Assembly (NCBI RefSeq): GCF_014873765.1
Contig: NZ_JADBGG010000022.1
Coordinates: 16,743-80,742 of the forward strand
Direction: 5' to 3'
DNA length: 64,000 nt
Source of the DNA: Desulfomicrobium macestii
GTDB lineage: Bacteria; Desulfobacterota; Desulfovibrionia; Desulfovibrionales; Desulfomicrobiaceae
Position numbers and translations under genes: made by a program. Under the pieces are notes generated by a model. That model was not told where the DNA came from. It did no database searches and worked only from the letters and a program-made list of their open reading frames with translations. Within the stretch, counting starts at the first letter, position 1, and every line of letters begins with the position of its first letter. Below, piece by piece: positions 46,227 to 54,983 of this stretch.

Positions 46227-46658
46227 TCACAGTTGTCCTTTCACCCAGGCCTGGATCTGGGCGGCGGGCATGGCTCCGGCCGTGCGAGCGGTTTCCCTGC
46301 CCTGCCGGAAGAGGACCAGACTCGGAACGGACTGGATGTTGAAGCGGGCAGGAACGGTGCGCTGGGCCTCGGTGTCCATCTTGGCCAGGATCACCTGCCC
46401 CTGGAGGGCTGCGGCAGCCTGGCTAAAGGCCGGAGTCATCATCTTGCACGGCCCGCACCACGGAGCCCAGAAATCGACCAGCACGGGCAGGGTGGAGCGG
46501 GTGATGAAGCGCTCGAAGGTCTGGTCCGTGAGTTCCACTGGGTTTACGGGCAGGAGGGACGTGGCGCACTTGGCGCAGACGGGGTTCTGGCGGATGCGTT
46601 CGGTGAGAACGGCGTTGACGGTCTGGCAGTTCGGGCAGACGGCATGTATTTTTTCCAT
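46227..46658 (-). CDS. trxC: Thioredoxin 2 (zinc-containing)
   Basis: 143 residues from the ATG at 46658 (GGAGG upstream). The N-terminal zinc-binding domain has C8/C11 and C28/C31 (CPNC, CAKC), and the thioredoxin domain has WCGPC at about 67-71 and the cis-Pro in SVPSLVLF. TrxC reduces protein disulfides in the cytoplasm and is often induced by oxidative stress. It is the only copy of a thioredoxin in the window. It is convergent with the toxin gene. Confidence 0.95.
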   Translation of the reverse strand: MEKIHAVCPNCQTVNAVLTERIRQNPVCAKCATSLLPVNPVELTDQTFERFITRSTLPVLVDFWAPWCGPCKMMTPAFSQAAAALQGQVILAKMDTEAQRTVPARFNIQSVPSLVLFRQGRETARTAGAMPAAQIQAWVKGQL

Positions 46659-46830
46659 GAGTGTGGCCTCCGGTTTGTGGTGAGGATGAGAACTAACAGG
46701 GAATAAACATCCGGCTGCGATGGGCAAGGTGGCAGGAAGAAATGCGAATGACACGTGATGCCACAACGTCATCCTCGTGAAGGCGAAAGCCCACGATTCT
46801 CTCAAGATTCGAGCTGCCGTTGCGGCACGC

Positions 46831-47005
46831 GGCCCGTTGTCGGCATGCCCCTCGGCCCCGCCGGAACTCCTTCTCCGGCCTCGTAGAGTTGAATCGTTGC
46901 GTGCAGGACGGAAAATTCAGGCCGTGCAACAGGCAACGATTCAACAAACGATGCCTGGCTCAGTCAGACAGCCGACGAGGCCGAGTGCCATACCGACAAC
47001 GGGCC
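46831..47005 (-). repeat. 175-bp structured palindromic element, copy 2 (inverted)
   Basis: The outer stem GGCCCGTTGTCGG (46831-46843) pairs perfectly with CCGACAACGGGCC (46993-47005). The inner stem GAATCGTTGC (46891-46900) pairs with GCAACGATTC (46933-46942). Same length as copy 1 in opposite orientation. Base changes in the stems are paired, so the fold is kept. It lies in the 690-base gene-free stretch after trxC. Confidence 0.85.
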
Positions 47006-47050
47006 TTGAGGCGTTGGTGTGCATTAGTTCGATGATGAGCTGCTGAAAGA

Positions 47051-47097
47051 TGGATTCCGCGCTGTTGCCCGACATGGCCCGCCTTCGCGGGAATGAC
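47051..47097. repeat. Intergenic GTCATTCCCG palindrome, degenerate long form
   Basis: Reversed, it reads GTCATTCCCGCGAAGGCGGG ... GCGCGGAATCCA, the same build as the copy at 56747-56792. It belongs to the same repeat family as 47190-47215. Confidence 0.55.
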
Positions 47098-47189
47098 CTG
47101 GAGATATGCGGGAATTACATGGATCTGTGCGGGATTCCGCTGTGTCCATGCAAACTGGACAGAACGCATATTTGTCGGGACCAATAGGC

Positions 47190-47215
47190 GTCATTCCCGC
47201 GAAGACGGGAATCCA
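47190..47215 (+). repeat. Intergenic GTCATTCCCG palindrome
   Basis: GTCATTCCCGCGAAGACGGGAATCCA folds as TTCCCG-CGAAGA-CGGGAA. The same sequence occurs at 53219-53244 and, inverted, at 53172-53196. Confidence 0.75.
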
Positions 47216-47296
47216 TTTTTTCTCTTTGGACCACGCATGTCGAACCGTGAATGACGCTGCCACTCGGCGGCAGGCAAAGAGTCAAACGAAAGCCAA

Positions 47297-47325
47297 CAAA
47301 AAACCCCTTCGCGGGAAGGGGTTGG
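47297..47325 (-). terminator. Duplicate of the fabI terminator
   Basis: On the minus strand AACCCCTTCCCGCGAAGGGG runs into TTTTTTG. The sequence is nearly the same as the terminator of the intact fabI at 50076-50103 and lies at the same side of a copied fabI 3' end. It would also end transcription of the MFS/spermidine-synthase gene. Confidence 0.8.
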
Positions 47326-47344
47326 TGTCAGTAGCGGGGCAGTC

Positions 47345-47409
47345 AGGCTCAGATGCCCATGATGTTGTAGCCCGAATCCACGTAAATGACTTCGCCGGTA
47401 ATGGCGCGG
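47345..47409 (-). pseudogene. Duplicated 3' end of fabI (remnant)
   Basis: 65 bases match 50121-50185 with three differences. They encode the last 18 residues of FabI (AITGEVIYVDSGYNIMGI and the stop). No start or upstream part of the gene is present. The remnant and its terminator lie just beyond the 3' end of the MFS/spermidine-synthase gene, so that gene is bracketed by two fabI 3' ends in direct orientation. Confidence 0.85.
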
Positions 47410-47460
47410 CAGGGTGCGGGTACTTGCTGGTTCATGAATGTCGGTACGTACAGGGATGGT

Positions 47461-50001
47461 TTAGTTGAGTGATCGGCGCAGCATTTCTTCCGTGACCCTG
47501 TCTGGAATTCTCCAGTGGGAATAAAAGTTTCGTCGGTGGAGATAGCGTGCGTTTGTGTCCAACTCGGAATCGGAAATTCTAAGGGATGATGCGTAGGACG
47601 CTTCCAGAATGTCGAAAAAAATGTCCGGGCGATTGGGGCCGAGCAAAAATTTTGGAGAATGAAATTCAACGACGGGAAATGAATCCGTGTTCAATGAAGT
47701 TATTCCGAGAGTCATTGTTTGCAAAGAATTGTTGTCAAGGTAATAGAAGCTCAGTAGCGATCCGGGGGTGTTAATATGCATGTCCTCAAATTTTTTGCGG
47801 ACATCTGATGTTTCAAACAAGTGGCTGAGGCGTTCCACATTGATTTCAAGGGGCTGCATTGAGCTTAGCAAAAACGTGTCCGTCCCAGACATCCAGAGGT
47901 GTACATAGGGAAAGACGCTTTGCAGGGATTTTATGATCAGTTTAAAATGTGAACTGTCCATGTTGTAATACGGAATCCACTGGCACAGGATGCCACCTTC
48001 ATTGAGCTTGTTCCCGGCTATACGAAAAAAATCCGCAGTGAAGAGGTTGGCGTTGCCCGTCTGCCAGGGATTCGAAGGCTCTGAAATGATCATGTCGTAT
48101 TTTTTAGGCATGGAAGAGAGCCACGTGCGACCATCGAGAATCCGAATTGTGGATCGGGGATCGTTAAAAACGCGATCGTTCAGCGCGGAGAAAAAACCGG
48201 CAGCTTCAACGACTTCCGGAGAGATCTCAATGCTTTCGACGGAGTTCACGGGAAGATCGAGTACACATGCCGAGGTGATGCCTGTTCCTAGACCAATGAC
48301 AAGGGCGTCTGCGGTGTTTCGTGCGTATAAGTACGGCAGGTAGCCCAAAAGCATCTGCGTGGTATTGTCACCTTCGCTGGATCCGTCCGTCTTGCCGTTG
48401 ACTCTCAGGAACCTGTGCCCAAGCGAGGACTCAAGAACTGCAACGCTTGCGGATCCTTCCTTGTAGAAAATCAGATCGTAGTTCTTCATTTCCCGTTCCA
48501 GAGCGCTTTCGGAGTCAAAGAACTTCGAATAGACATAGACGCCCGAGTTCATTTTTGTTGCGTCCCAGGTGGTGAAGAAGACCGGGGCGGTCAGGGCTAT
48601 GAGGAAGATGAAGCCTGCGAAAACCTTGCGGAAAGAAGTCTGGGGTTTGGTGCCGAGGAGGACCACTGCCGCGCCGCCCAGAGCCAGGCTGGCCGCGATG
48701 ATAAGGCAGCGTTCCGATCCTACCAGCGGTATGATGATAAAACCAGCTACCAAGGCTCCGCAAATGCTCCCAGCCGTGTTCCAGATATAGGCGATGGATG
48801 TTGACACACCGGTGCTTACGGACTGGTTTTGCCTGGAACGTGTGATGATGTGTAAACAGAGGGGGAAAGTCGCTCCTCCGATGAAAGTTGGAAGGAACAT
48901 GAGCGCGGCGCAGGCCAGGAATTCCTTGGCCACGACCATGTGCCACTGAGCCTGCATGTCGCCAAAAATGGTGACGAACCACGCGGGCAGAAAGCCAATG
49001 ACTGGTGTGATGGCCAAAATGGTCAAACCGTCGAGGATGAGCAGGCCAGCAAGAAATCTGGTGGAGCAATAGGGAAGCAGGTATCTTGCCGCAAAATAAC
49101 ATCCGGCCGAAAGACCGATGAGATAGGCTGTGAGCATGGTCGAAAAGGCGTAAACCGAAGTCCCGAAGACCAGAACAAGGGCGTGACTCCATGCGTTTTC
49201 GAGCAGCATTCCAATTGTCCCGATGAGAAAAAGAATGAAAATCGGAAGTGCAAAAGGGATCAAGGCGGCATCATCAAGACGATCTTTTCGTGTTTCGACT
49301 TTTTTCTTTTTATTTGAAGTCGCCAGAGGCTTCTCAGCACTTTCCATGAACGTGTCGCGTAGCAGGAAGATGCATGCCAGCCCTACCATCACATTTAAAA
49401 TCGCCGCGAAATATATGGTCCAGTTGAGTCCGTAGTACGGTATCGCAAGAAACGCGCTGGAGAACGAGCCAAGAGCCGCTCCGAATGTGTTGATGGCGTA
49501 CAGAATTCCAATGCGTGACCCGGCCTTGCCTGCATCCTTTTCGATATACTGCGCGAGCACTGGCAAGGTCGCCCCCATGAGCGACGTTGGAATGATGAGC
49601 AATACCAGGGCGATGAGAAATCTGTACAGGGCGAGAGACAGCTGAGAATCATACGACGCCGAAAATATGGCCGCATGGATAGGTTCCATGTTGGAAAGAA
49701 TGAAGGGGAAGGCGAGTGCGTAACATCCAAGCGCGATTTCCAGCCAACCGTATATAATGCCAAGATTCTTGCCACGCCTGCTCAGTTTCGCTCCGGCATG
49801 GCTCCCAAGGGCCAGACCAAGCATAAAGACAGCCAGGACAGTAGAGATGGCCTGATTGGTACTGCCGAAAACAAGGGAGAGCATTCTGGCCCAGACAACC
49901 TGATAGGCCAGGGCGCACATGCCCGACAGGAGAAAGGCCAGGATAAGAACGATAATTCTGCTTGTCGGTAGAGCGGTGGAGGAAGATCGCTGCAAAATCA
50001 T
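47461..50001 (-). CDS. Fused MFS-type membrane / spermidine synthase-like protein
   Basis: 846 residues. About twelve membrane helices occupy residues 15-470 (for example IIVLILAFLLSGMCALAYQV and IPFALPIFILFLIGTIGMLL), followed by a spermidine synthase-like Rossmann domain (about 510-750) with the nucleotide loop ALVIGLGTGITSACVLDLPV, the acidic VESIEISPEV and DMIISEPSNPW. The Asp-rich polyamine-binding residues of true SpeE are not clear, so another aminopropyl- or methyl-transfer is possible. The DNA is more AT-rich than its neighbours, and the gene is flanked by a duplicated fabI 3' end, which suggests it was acquired. Confidence 0.88.
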   Translation of the reverse strand: MILQRSSSTALPTSRIIVLILAFLLSGMCALAYQVVWARMLSLVFGSTNQAISTVLAVFMLGLALGSHAGAKLSRRGKNLGIIYGWLEIALGCYALAFPFILSNMEPIHAAIFSASYDSQLSLALYRFLIALVLLIIPTSLMGATLPVLAQYIEKDAGKAGSRIGILYAINTFGAALGSFSSAFLAIPYYGLNWTIYFAAILNVMVGLACIFLLRDTFMESAEKPLATSNKKKKVETRKDRLDDAALIPFALPIFILFLIGTIGMLLENAWSHALVLVFGTSVYAFSTMLTAYLIGLSAGCYFAARYLLPYCSTRFLAGLLILDGLTILAITPVIGFLPAWFVTIFGDMQAQWHMVVAKEFLACAALMFLPTFIGGATFPLCLHIITRSRQNQSVSTGVSTSIAYIWNTAGSICGALVAGFIIIPLVGSERCLIIAASLALGGAAVVLLGTKPQTSFRKVFAGFIFLIALTAPVFFTTWDATKMNSGVYVYSKFFDSESALEREMKNYDLIFYKEGSASVAVLESSLGHRFLRVNGKTDGSSEGDNTTQMLLGYLPYLYARNTADALVIGLGTGITSACVLDLPVNSVESIEISPEVVEAAGFFSALNDRVFNDPRSTIRILDGRTWLSSMPKKYDMIISEPSNPWQTGNANLFTADFFRIAGNKLNEGGILCQWIPYYNMDSSHFKLIIKSLQSVFPYVHLWMSGTDTFLLSSMQPLEINVERLSHLFETSDVRKKFEDMHINTPGSLLSFYYLDNNSLQTMTLGITSLNTDSFPVVEFHSPKFLLGPNRPDIFFDILEASYASSLRISDSELDTNARYLHRRNFYSHWRIPDRVTEEMLRRSLN

Positions 50002-50075
50002 TCAAAGCTCCAGAAATGGCGTGTTTCGGTTTGCGGCAGTCGAAAATGATTATTGGAGTTGAAAAACTCCTGCAT

Positions 50076-50103
50076 AAAAAAACCCCTTCAGCGGGAAGGG
50101 GTT
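50076..50103 (-). terminator. Intrinsic terminator of the hisD-purC-fabI operon
   Basis: On the minus strand AACCCCTTCCCGCTGAAGGGGTTTTTTT: an 8-9 bp stem with a short loop followed by seven T residues, 21 bases after the fabI stop. Confidence 0.9.
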
Positions 50104-50124
50104 GCCAGAGACTTTGGCAGAGGC

Positions 50125-50889
50125 TCAGATGCCCATGATGTTGTAGCCCGAATCCACGTAAATAACCTCGCCGGTGATGGCGCGGGAGAGGTCCGAGGCC
50201 AGGAAGAGGCCGGTCTTGCCCACGTCTTCCTGGACGATGTTGCGGCGCAGGGGGGCGCGTTCCTCGATGGTGGCGAGGATGGTCTTGAAGCCGGAGATGC
50301 CGGACGAGGCCAGGGTCTTGAGCGGCCCTGCGCTGATGGCGTTGACACGGATGCCGCGTTCGCCAAGGTCCATGGCCAGGTAGCGCACGCTGCACTCCAG
50401 CGCGGCCTTGGCAACGCCCATGATGTTGTAATGGGTTATGACCTTTTCCGCGCCGTAGTAGGTCATGGCCATGACGGAGGCGTTGTCGTTCAGTAGGGGC
50501 TCGTAGGCCTTGGAGATGGCCACCAGCGAGTAAGCCGAGATATCCATGGCCAGATGAAAGCCTTCGCGGGAGGTGTCCACATATCGGCCCTTCAGGTCAT
50601 CACGGTTGGCGAAGGCAACGGAGTGCACCAGGATGTCGAAGTTGCCCCATTTTTCCTTAACCAGCTCTGCGGACTGGGCGATGGCGGCATCGTCGGCCAC
50701 GTCACACTGAAACAGGAAGTCGCTGCCGAGTTCCTCATGGATGGGCTCGACCCGTTTTTTGAGCGCCTCTCCTGCGTAGCTCAGCGCGATGGAAGCACCG
50801 TTGTCCTTGAGCTCCTTGGCAATGGCGTAGGCAATGCTCTTGTCGTTGGCCACGCCAAAAATCAGGGCTTTCTTCCCTTGAACGAGCAT
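50125..50889 (-). CDS. fabI: Enoyl-[acyl-carrier-protein] reductase (NADH)
   Basis: 254 residues, full length. FabI carries out the last reduction of each fatty acid elongation cycle. The N-terminal FGVANDKSIAYAIAKEL is the FabI-type nucleotide motif, and the catalytic Tyr-x6-Lys is in MTYYGAEKVITHYNIMGVAK (about residues 145-163). It ends with VDSGYNIMGI. The start is the ATG at 50889 with CTGGAG upstream, 26 bases after purC, so it is the third gene of the hisD-purC-fabI operon. A copy of its 3' end lies 2.8 kb away. Confidence 0.97.
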   Translation of the reverse strand: MLVQGKKALIFGVANDKSIAYAIAKELKDNGASIALSYAGEALKKRVEPIHEELGSDFLFQCDVADDAAIAQSAELVKEKWGNFDILVHSVAFANRDDLKGRYVDTSREGFHLAMDISAYSLVAISKAYEPLLNDNASVMAMTYYGAEKVITHYNIMGVAKAALECSVRYLAMDLGERGIRVNAISAGPLKTLASSGISGFKTILATIEERAPLRRNIVQEDVGKTGLFLASDLSRAITGEVIYVDSGYNIMGI

Positions 50890-50915
50890 GGATTATCTCC
50901 AGTTGTGTTTGTGCC

Positions 50916-51815
50916 TTACGGCAATTGCAAAGGGGACCCAGTCAGCAGTTCAAAAGCTTCCAGGTATTTCTTTTGTGTTTCGGCGATGACCTCGGCGGGC
51001 AGCGTCGGAGGCGGCGGGGTTTTGTCCCAGTCGGTTCCGCTCAGCCAATCGCGCAGATACTGCTTGTCGAAACTTGGCTGGGACTGACCGGGGACATACT
51101 TGTCCGCGGGCCAGAAGCGGGAGGAATCCGGCGTCATGACTTCGTCGATGAGCAGGATATCCTTTTCATTCAGGCCGAATTCAAACTTGGTATCAGCAAT
51201 GATGATCCCGCGCGCGGCAGCAAGGTCCCGGCCACGGGAATAGATGGCCAGGGAAAGTTCCTGGATCTTTTTGAGCAATCCCTCGCCAATGCGTGATTTG
51301 GCGTCGGCCAGGGTGATGTTTTCATCGTGGGCGCCAAGGTCCGCCTTGGTGGACGGAGTGAAGAGCGGCGTCTCGAGTTTGTCGGAATCCACCAGCCCGG
51401 CGGGCAGCTTGTATCCGCAGACCGATCCGGTGGCCTTGTAGTCCTTGAAGCCCGAGCCAGTCAGATAGCCGCGAACGATACATTCGATGGGCAGGGGCTT
51501 GGCTTTTCGGACCACGACCGCGCGGCCTTCCAGTTCGTCCCTGTAAGGAGCGAGGGCGGCAGGAAAATCGCGTACATCCGTGGCCAGTAGATGGTTGGAA
51601 ACCAGGTCCTTGAAGGCTTCCATCCAGTAGAGGGTGATCTGATTGAGAACCACGCCCTTGTAGGGGATGGGCTCGTTCATGATCACGTCAAAGGCGGACA
51701 TGCGGTCCGTGGTCACGATCAGCAGGGTCTGTAGGTCGATTTCGTAGATATCGCGGACTTTTCCGCGAGAGATGAGCGGAAATTCACGAATTTTTGTTTT
51801 GGTAACGATTTTCAT
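50916..51815 (-). CDS. purC: Phosphoribosylaminoimidazole-succinocarboxamide synthase
   Basis: A 299-residue SAICAR synthetase of the longer form. The family motifs are visible: LISRGKVRDIYEID at the N-terminus (ATP loop), TTDRMSAFDVIMNEPIPYKG, IECIVRGYLTGSG and ADTKFEFG ... LIDEVMTPDSSRFWPAD. It joins aspartate to CAIR in purine synthesis. Its ATG overlaps the hisD stop by four bases (ATGA), indicating coupling in the hisD-purC-fabI operon. Confidence 0.98.
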   Translation of the reverse strand: MKIVTKTKIREFPLISRGKVRDIYEIDLQTLLIVTTDRMSAFDVIMNEPIPYKGVVLNQITLYWMEAFKDLVSNHLLATDVRDFPAALAPYRDELEGRAVVVRKAKPLPIECIVRGYLTGSGFKDYKATGSVCGYKLPAGLVDSDKLETPLFTPSTKADLGAHDENITLADAKSRIGEGLLKKIQELSLAIYSRGRDLAAARGIIIADTKFEFGLNEKDILLIDEVMTPDSSRFWPADKYVPGQSQPSFDKQYLRDWLSGTDWDKTPPPPTLPAEVIAETQKKYLEAFELLTGSPLQLP

Positions 51816-53122
51816 GGGTTCTCCAAACGTTGTTCGACGCTACGGGCATGAGCTTCCAGGCCTTCCAGGCGGGCCAGACGGGCCACCTTTGAACCGTGGG
51901 TGCCAATGTAGGCCTGGTCTGTGCATATCAGGCTGGTTTTTTTGCAAAAAGTGTCCACCGACAGGGCTGAGGAAAAGCGTGCCGTGGAAAGAGTTGGCAG
52001 CACGTGGTTCGGCCCCGCGAAATAATCGCCCACGGGTTCGGGGGTGCTGTGGCCCATGAAAACGGCCCCGGCATTGCGCACCGAACCGATCCAGGCCCAG
52101 GGGTCGGCCACGCTCAGTTCGAAATGTTCGGGCGCGAGGCGGTTGATGAGCTCCATGCCCGATTCAAGATCAGGCACATGAATGAGCGCGCTCCACTCGC
52201 CAAGGGACTTGGCTGCGATCTCCTGACGCGGAAGCGTGGATAGCTGCAGGGCAAGTTCCTTTTTGACCTCGTCAAGAAGACGGTTGTCCGAAGAAATGAG
52301 AATGCTTGAAGCCAGCGGATCATGCTCTGCCTGGGAAAGCATGTCGGCGGCCAGCCATTTCGGGTTGGCCGTTGAGTCGGCCAGGATGGCGATTTCGCTG
52401 GGTCCTGCGATCATGTCGATGCCGACCTGCCCGACGAGCAGGCGTTTGGCCGTGGTCACAAAGATGTTGCCCGGACCGGCGATGACATCGACCCTCGGGA
52501 TGGACTCGGTGCCGTAGGCCAGGGCCGCTATGGCCCAGGCGGAACCGCACATGAAAATGGTGTCGATCCCTAGAATGGCGGCGGTGGCCAGAATATATGG
52601 GTTGAGTGTCCCATCCTTGCGCGGTGGACTGACCACGCAGATGGTTTTCACGCCCGCGACCTGCGCCGGGATGGCGTTCATGAGCAGGCTCGATATGAGC
52701 GGGGTCTCCCCGCCCTGACCGCCGGGCACGTAAAGCCCAGCACGGTCCACGGGCAGCACGAGCTGGCCCAGTGTGGTTCCGGGGACAGGGGTGGTGATCC
52801 AGGAGTTCTGCTTCTGGCGTAGATGAAAATCGCGGATATTGGCGGCTGCTTCACGGATGATGGCCGCATCCTCTGCGGGTATCTGTTCCAGGGCGCTGGC
52901 AATGTCCTCTTTGGGGACGGCCAGTTGCGTGGACGCAAGGCTGGGGCAGTCAAACCGACGGGTGTACTCGGCAACGGCTTCGTCACCACGGTCACGAACA
53001 TTGGTGAGGATGTCTCGCACCAGCGGTTCGACATTGTCCTCACCGGCATCACGGCGCGCGAGCCAGGACGTGATGGCGGTCCAGTCATCGGGTGACGTAT
53101 ATTCAAGAAATCTCAAAGGCAT
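51812..53122 (-). CDS. hisD: Histidinol dehydrogenase
   Basis: 436 residues. HisD oxidises histidinol to histidine with NAD in two steps using a zinc ion. The signature is present in the middle (VDVIAGPGNIFVTTAKRLLV, GPSEIAILADSTANPKWLAA, LSQAEHDP with the zinc Gln/His), as is the C-terminal GPNHVLPTLSTARFSSALSV catalytic region. It starts at 53122 and is first in the operon with purC and fabI. The other his genes are elsewhere. Confidence 0.97.
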   Translation of the reverse strand: MPLRFLEYTSPDDWTAITSWLARRDAGEDNVEPLVRDILTNVRDRGDEAVAEYTRRFDCPSLASTQLAVPKEDIASALEQIPAEDAAIIREAAANIRDFHLRQKQNSWITTPVPGTTLGQLVLPVDRAGLYVPGGQGGETPLISSLLMNAIPAQVAGVKTICVVSPPRKDGTLNPYILATAAILGIDTIFMCGSAWAIAALAYGTESIPRVDVIAGPGNIFVTTAKRLLVGQVGIDMIAGPSEIAILADSTANPKWLAADMLSQAEHDPLASSILISSDNRLLDEVKKELALQLSTLPRQEIAAKSLGEWSALIHVPDLESGMELINRLAPEHFELSVADPWAWIGSVRNAGAVFMGHSTPEPVGDYFAGPNHVLPTLSTARFSSALSVDTFCKKTSLICTDQAYIGTHGSKVARLARLEGLEAHARSVEQRLENP

Positions 53123-53171
53123 GAATGCTCTCGCATGGGTTCTGAAGTATGGTGGTGGGCTGATGAAAGCA

Positions 53172-53196
53172 GGATTCCCGTTTTCACGGGAATGAC
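53172..53196 (-). repeat. Intergenic GTCATTCCCG palindrome (inverted copy)
   Basis: Reversed, it reads GTCATTCCCGTGAAAACGGG and then AATCC. Together with 53219-53244 it forms a head-to-head pair upstream of hisD, 22 bases apart. Confidence 0.7.
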
Positions 53197-53218
53197 AGAA
53201 ATACGTTCACAGCTTCTT

Positions 53219-53244
53219 GTCATTCCCGCGAAGGCGGGAATCCA
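53219..53244 (+). repeat. Intergenic GTCATTCCCG palindrome
   Basis: GTCATTCCCGCGAAGGCGGG then AATCCA, differing by one base from the copy at 47190-47215. It lies in the 313-base gap between hisD and the porin gene, which also holds the porin terminator and nothing else I can name. Confidence 0.75.
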
Positions 53245-53377
53245 TCCACTCTTTCCGGGGAGTCGCTTTGCGCAACACAAAAAGTCTATGCCCCGAACCC
53301 CCCAAAAGTCAATTCCTTCATCAGGCGTGAAGTGCCGCCCGTGCAGTTCACCACTGATGAAGGCCTTCTGTAAATAA

Positions 53378-53408
53378 AAAAGGGCCGGAGTTTTGCGTCT
53401 CCGGCCCA
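53378..53408 (-). terminator. Intrinsic terminator of the porin gene
   Basis: On the minus strand GGGCCGGAG pairs with CTCCGGCCC around an 8-base loop, followed by TTTTTTATTT, 27 bases after the porin stop. Confidence 0.92.
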
Positions 53409-53435
53409 AAGTGGCGTCAGGTGTGAAAACCCGAA

Positions 53436-54866
53436 TTAGAACTTGTAAGAGAAGCCGACGGTGGCGAAGTAGGAAGCGTCGAGGTCGTCGTCGTTAGCAT
53501 CTTCATACAGCTCGCTGGTGCCCTTGAAATAGCCCAGTTCGTTGATGGCAGCGAGGTTTTCATAAATCATGTACTTGTTGACAAAGTACAATTCCCAAGC
53601 GCTGTCTTCTTTGGTGAAGAGATTGTTGTAAGTGTCACCGGTTTCATCAAAAGCTTTGGAATCATCGCCGGTACCCCGAGCGTAAGCAATGACTAACTTG
53701 TGGGTCAGCTTTTCAACGAAGGTTATGTCGTCAAGAACCAAGCCAACAGTCCACAGGCCGGTTCCATCGCTGCCAACACCCAGGGCATCGGTTGCAAAGG
53801 AATCATAAGTGGTGCTGAAAGCGCGCACTCCGCCGATGTAGGGAGTCAGGCCCCAACCTTCAGCCAGAGTAGGCAGGTTGTTGTCTTTGTCTGCATCTTC
53901 ATCTGCGCCAGTTGCGTAAGTGGTGAACAAGGTGGCGGTCAGCATGTCCATCTTGTAAGAAGCAGCCAGAGCTGCGTACCAGCCTTTGCTGGTGTAGTCG
54001 TCATTTTCTGCTTCGGCATCAAGTTCGCCATAGATCAAGTCGGCAGCAAAAGTCAACGGATCAAACATGGTCAGTTCGGCATTGGCACCGAGAACCCATA
54101 CAGTCGCGTCATCAGTCCAGCCGGGCTTGGTGGTTTCAGAAACGGAAACTTTGACACCGTCGATCTCGTAAGAACCAGAATCAACCTCATTGCCATATCC
54201 GGAATTCTGGCCGATCCATGCATACCCAAAGTAGGGCGTTACACTGAATCCGTCCAAGGTGATGGGAGCGGCCAAGAAGGCCATGTCGATATCGTCCTTG
54301 TCAGAGAATGCAGCGTCATTCCAATCCGTTCCATTAAAGCTGCTGGAAACAGAGGAAGTATTGTAGTTTTTGTCGACACCGCGGGTGTAACCAACAGTCA
54401 GGCCAAACATGTCATTGATGGGAGCGCTCACAACCAGAGCGGCTGCGTCGTCTTCAAAGACAGGGTTACCGAAAACGCTAGGCAGGGCAACATACTGCAG
54501 ACCGGCTTTGACGTTGATGGCGGTATCCGGGAAGTTGAAGTCTATGTAAGCGTGCTTGACTTCGATATTGCCTTTGCCGTCGGTGCCCCAATCAGCAGCA
54601 GTGCCGTCGCCCCAAACGTTGTCAATTTCCAGGCCCAAAACGGCCTTCAGGTTCTCGTTGGCAACATAGGTGAAGTAGGTGCGCATGCGCTGGGTGGTCA
54701 TGTAGTTGTCACCATCCGCAACATCGGAATCGTGATCCATCAGGTTGGCTGACCACATTCCGTAAACATCCAAGTTTCCTTTCACCTTCAGTTCGGTGGC
54801 GGAAACCGTGGTGGCTACGCCGAACAGCATGGCTGCCAGCAGAGCTACGAGTGCAAAACGTTTCAT
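53436..54866 (-). CDS. Outer membrane porin, Desulfovibrio type
   Basis: 476 residues. The signal peptide MKRFALVALLAAMLFGVATT is cleaved near VSA-T. The mature protein opens with ELKVKGNLDVYGMWSANLMD and is a series of amphipathic beta strands with acidic turns (DEDADKDNN, EDANDDD). It ends in an aromatic residue (ATVGFSYKF), as needed for outer membrane assembly. Large porins of this type are among the most abundant envelope proteins in sulfate reducers. AAAGGAG lies upstream. Codons are biased to a narrow set, which fits high expression. It has its own terminator. Confidence 0.92.
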   Translation of the reverse strand: MKRFALVALLAAMLFGVATTVSATELKVKGNLDVYGMWSANLMDHDSDVADGDNYMTTQRMRTYFTYVANENLKAVLGLEIDNVWGDGTAADWGTDGKGNIEVKHAYIDFNFPDTAINVKAGLQYVALPSVFGNPVFEDDAAALVVSAPINDMFGLTVGYTRGVDKNYNTSSVSSSFNGTDWNDAAFSDKDDIDMAFLAAPITLDGFSVTPYFGYAWIGQNSGYGNEVDSGSYEIDGVKVSVSETTKPGWTDDATVWVLGANAELTMFDPLTFAADLIYGELDAEAENDDYTSKGWYAALAASYKMDMLTATLFTTYATGADEDADKDNNLPTLAEGWGLTPYIGGVRAFSTTYDSFATDALGVGSDGTGLWTVGLVLDDITFVEKLTHKLVIAYARGTGDDSKAFDETGDTYNNLFTKEDSAWELYFVNKYMIYENLAAINELGYFKGTSELYEDANDDDLDASYFATVGFSYKF

Positions 54867-54983
54867 GTTCTTTCTCCTTTTGCATTAAAAAAAAATCATC
54901 TGACGCCTGGAGAGTGACTACGATAGCTTCTGTCCAAAAAGCAAGCCTTTTTTGAGCCTTTTGGGCTAAAAGTATAATTTTTT

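Noticed and set aside
47349..47669. Apparent 106-aa gene overlapping the MFS/spermidine-synthase 3' end
   Set aside because: Only its last residues are protein-like, and these are a copy of the FabI C-terminus. It is better explained as a fabI remnant.
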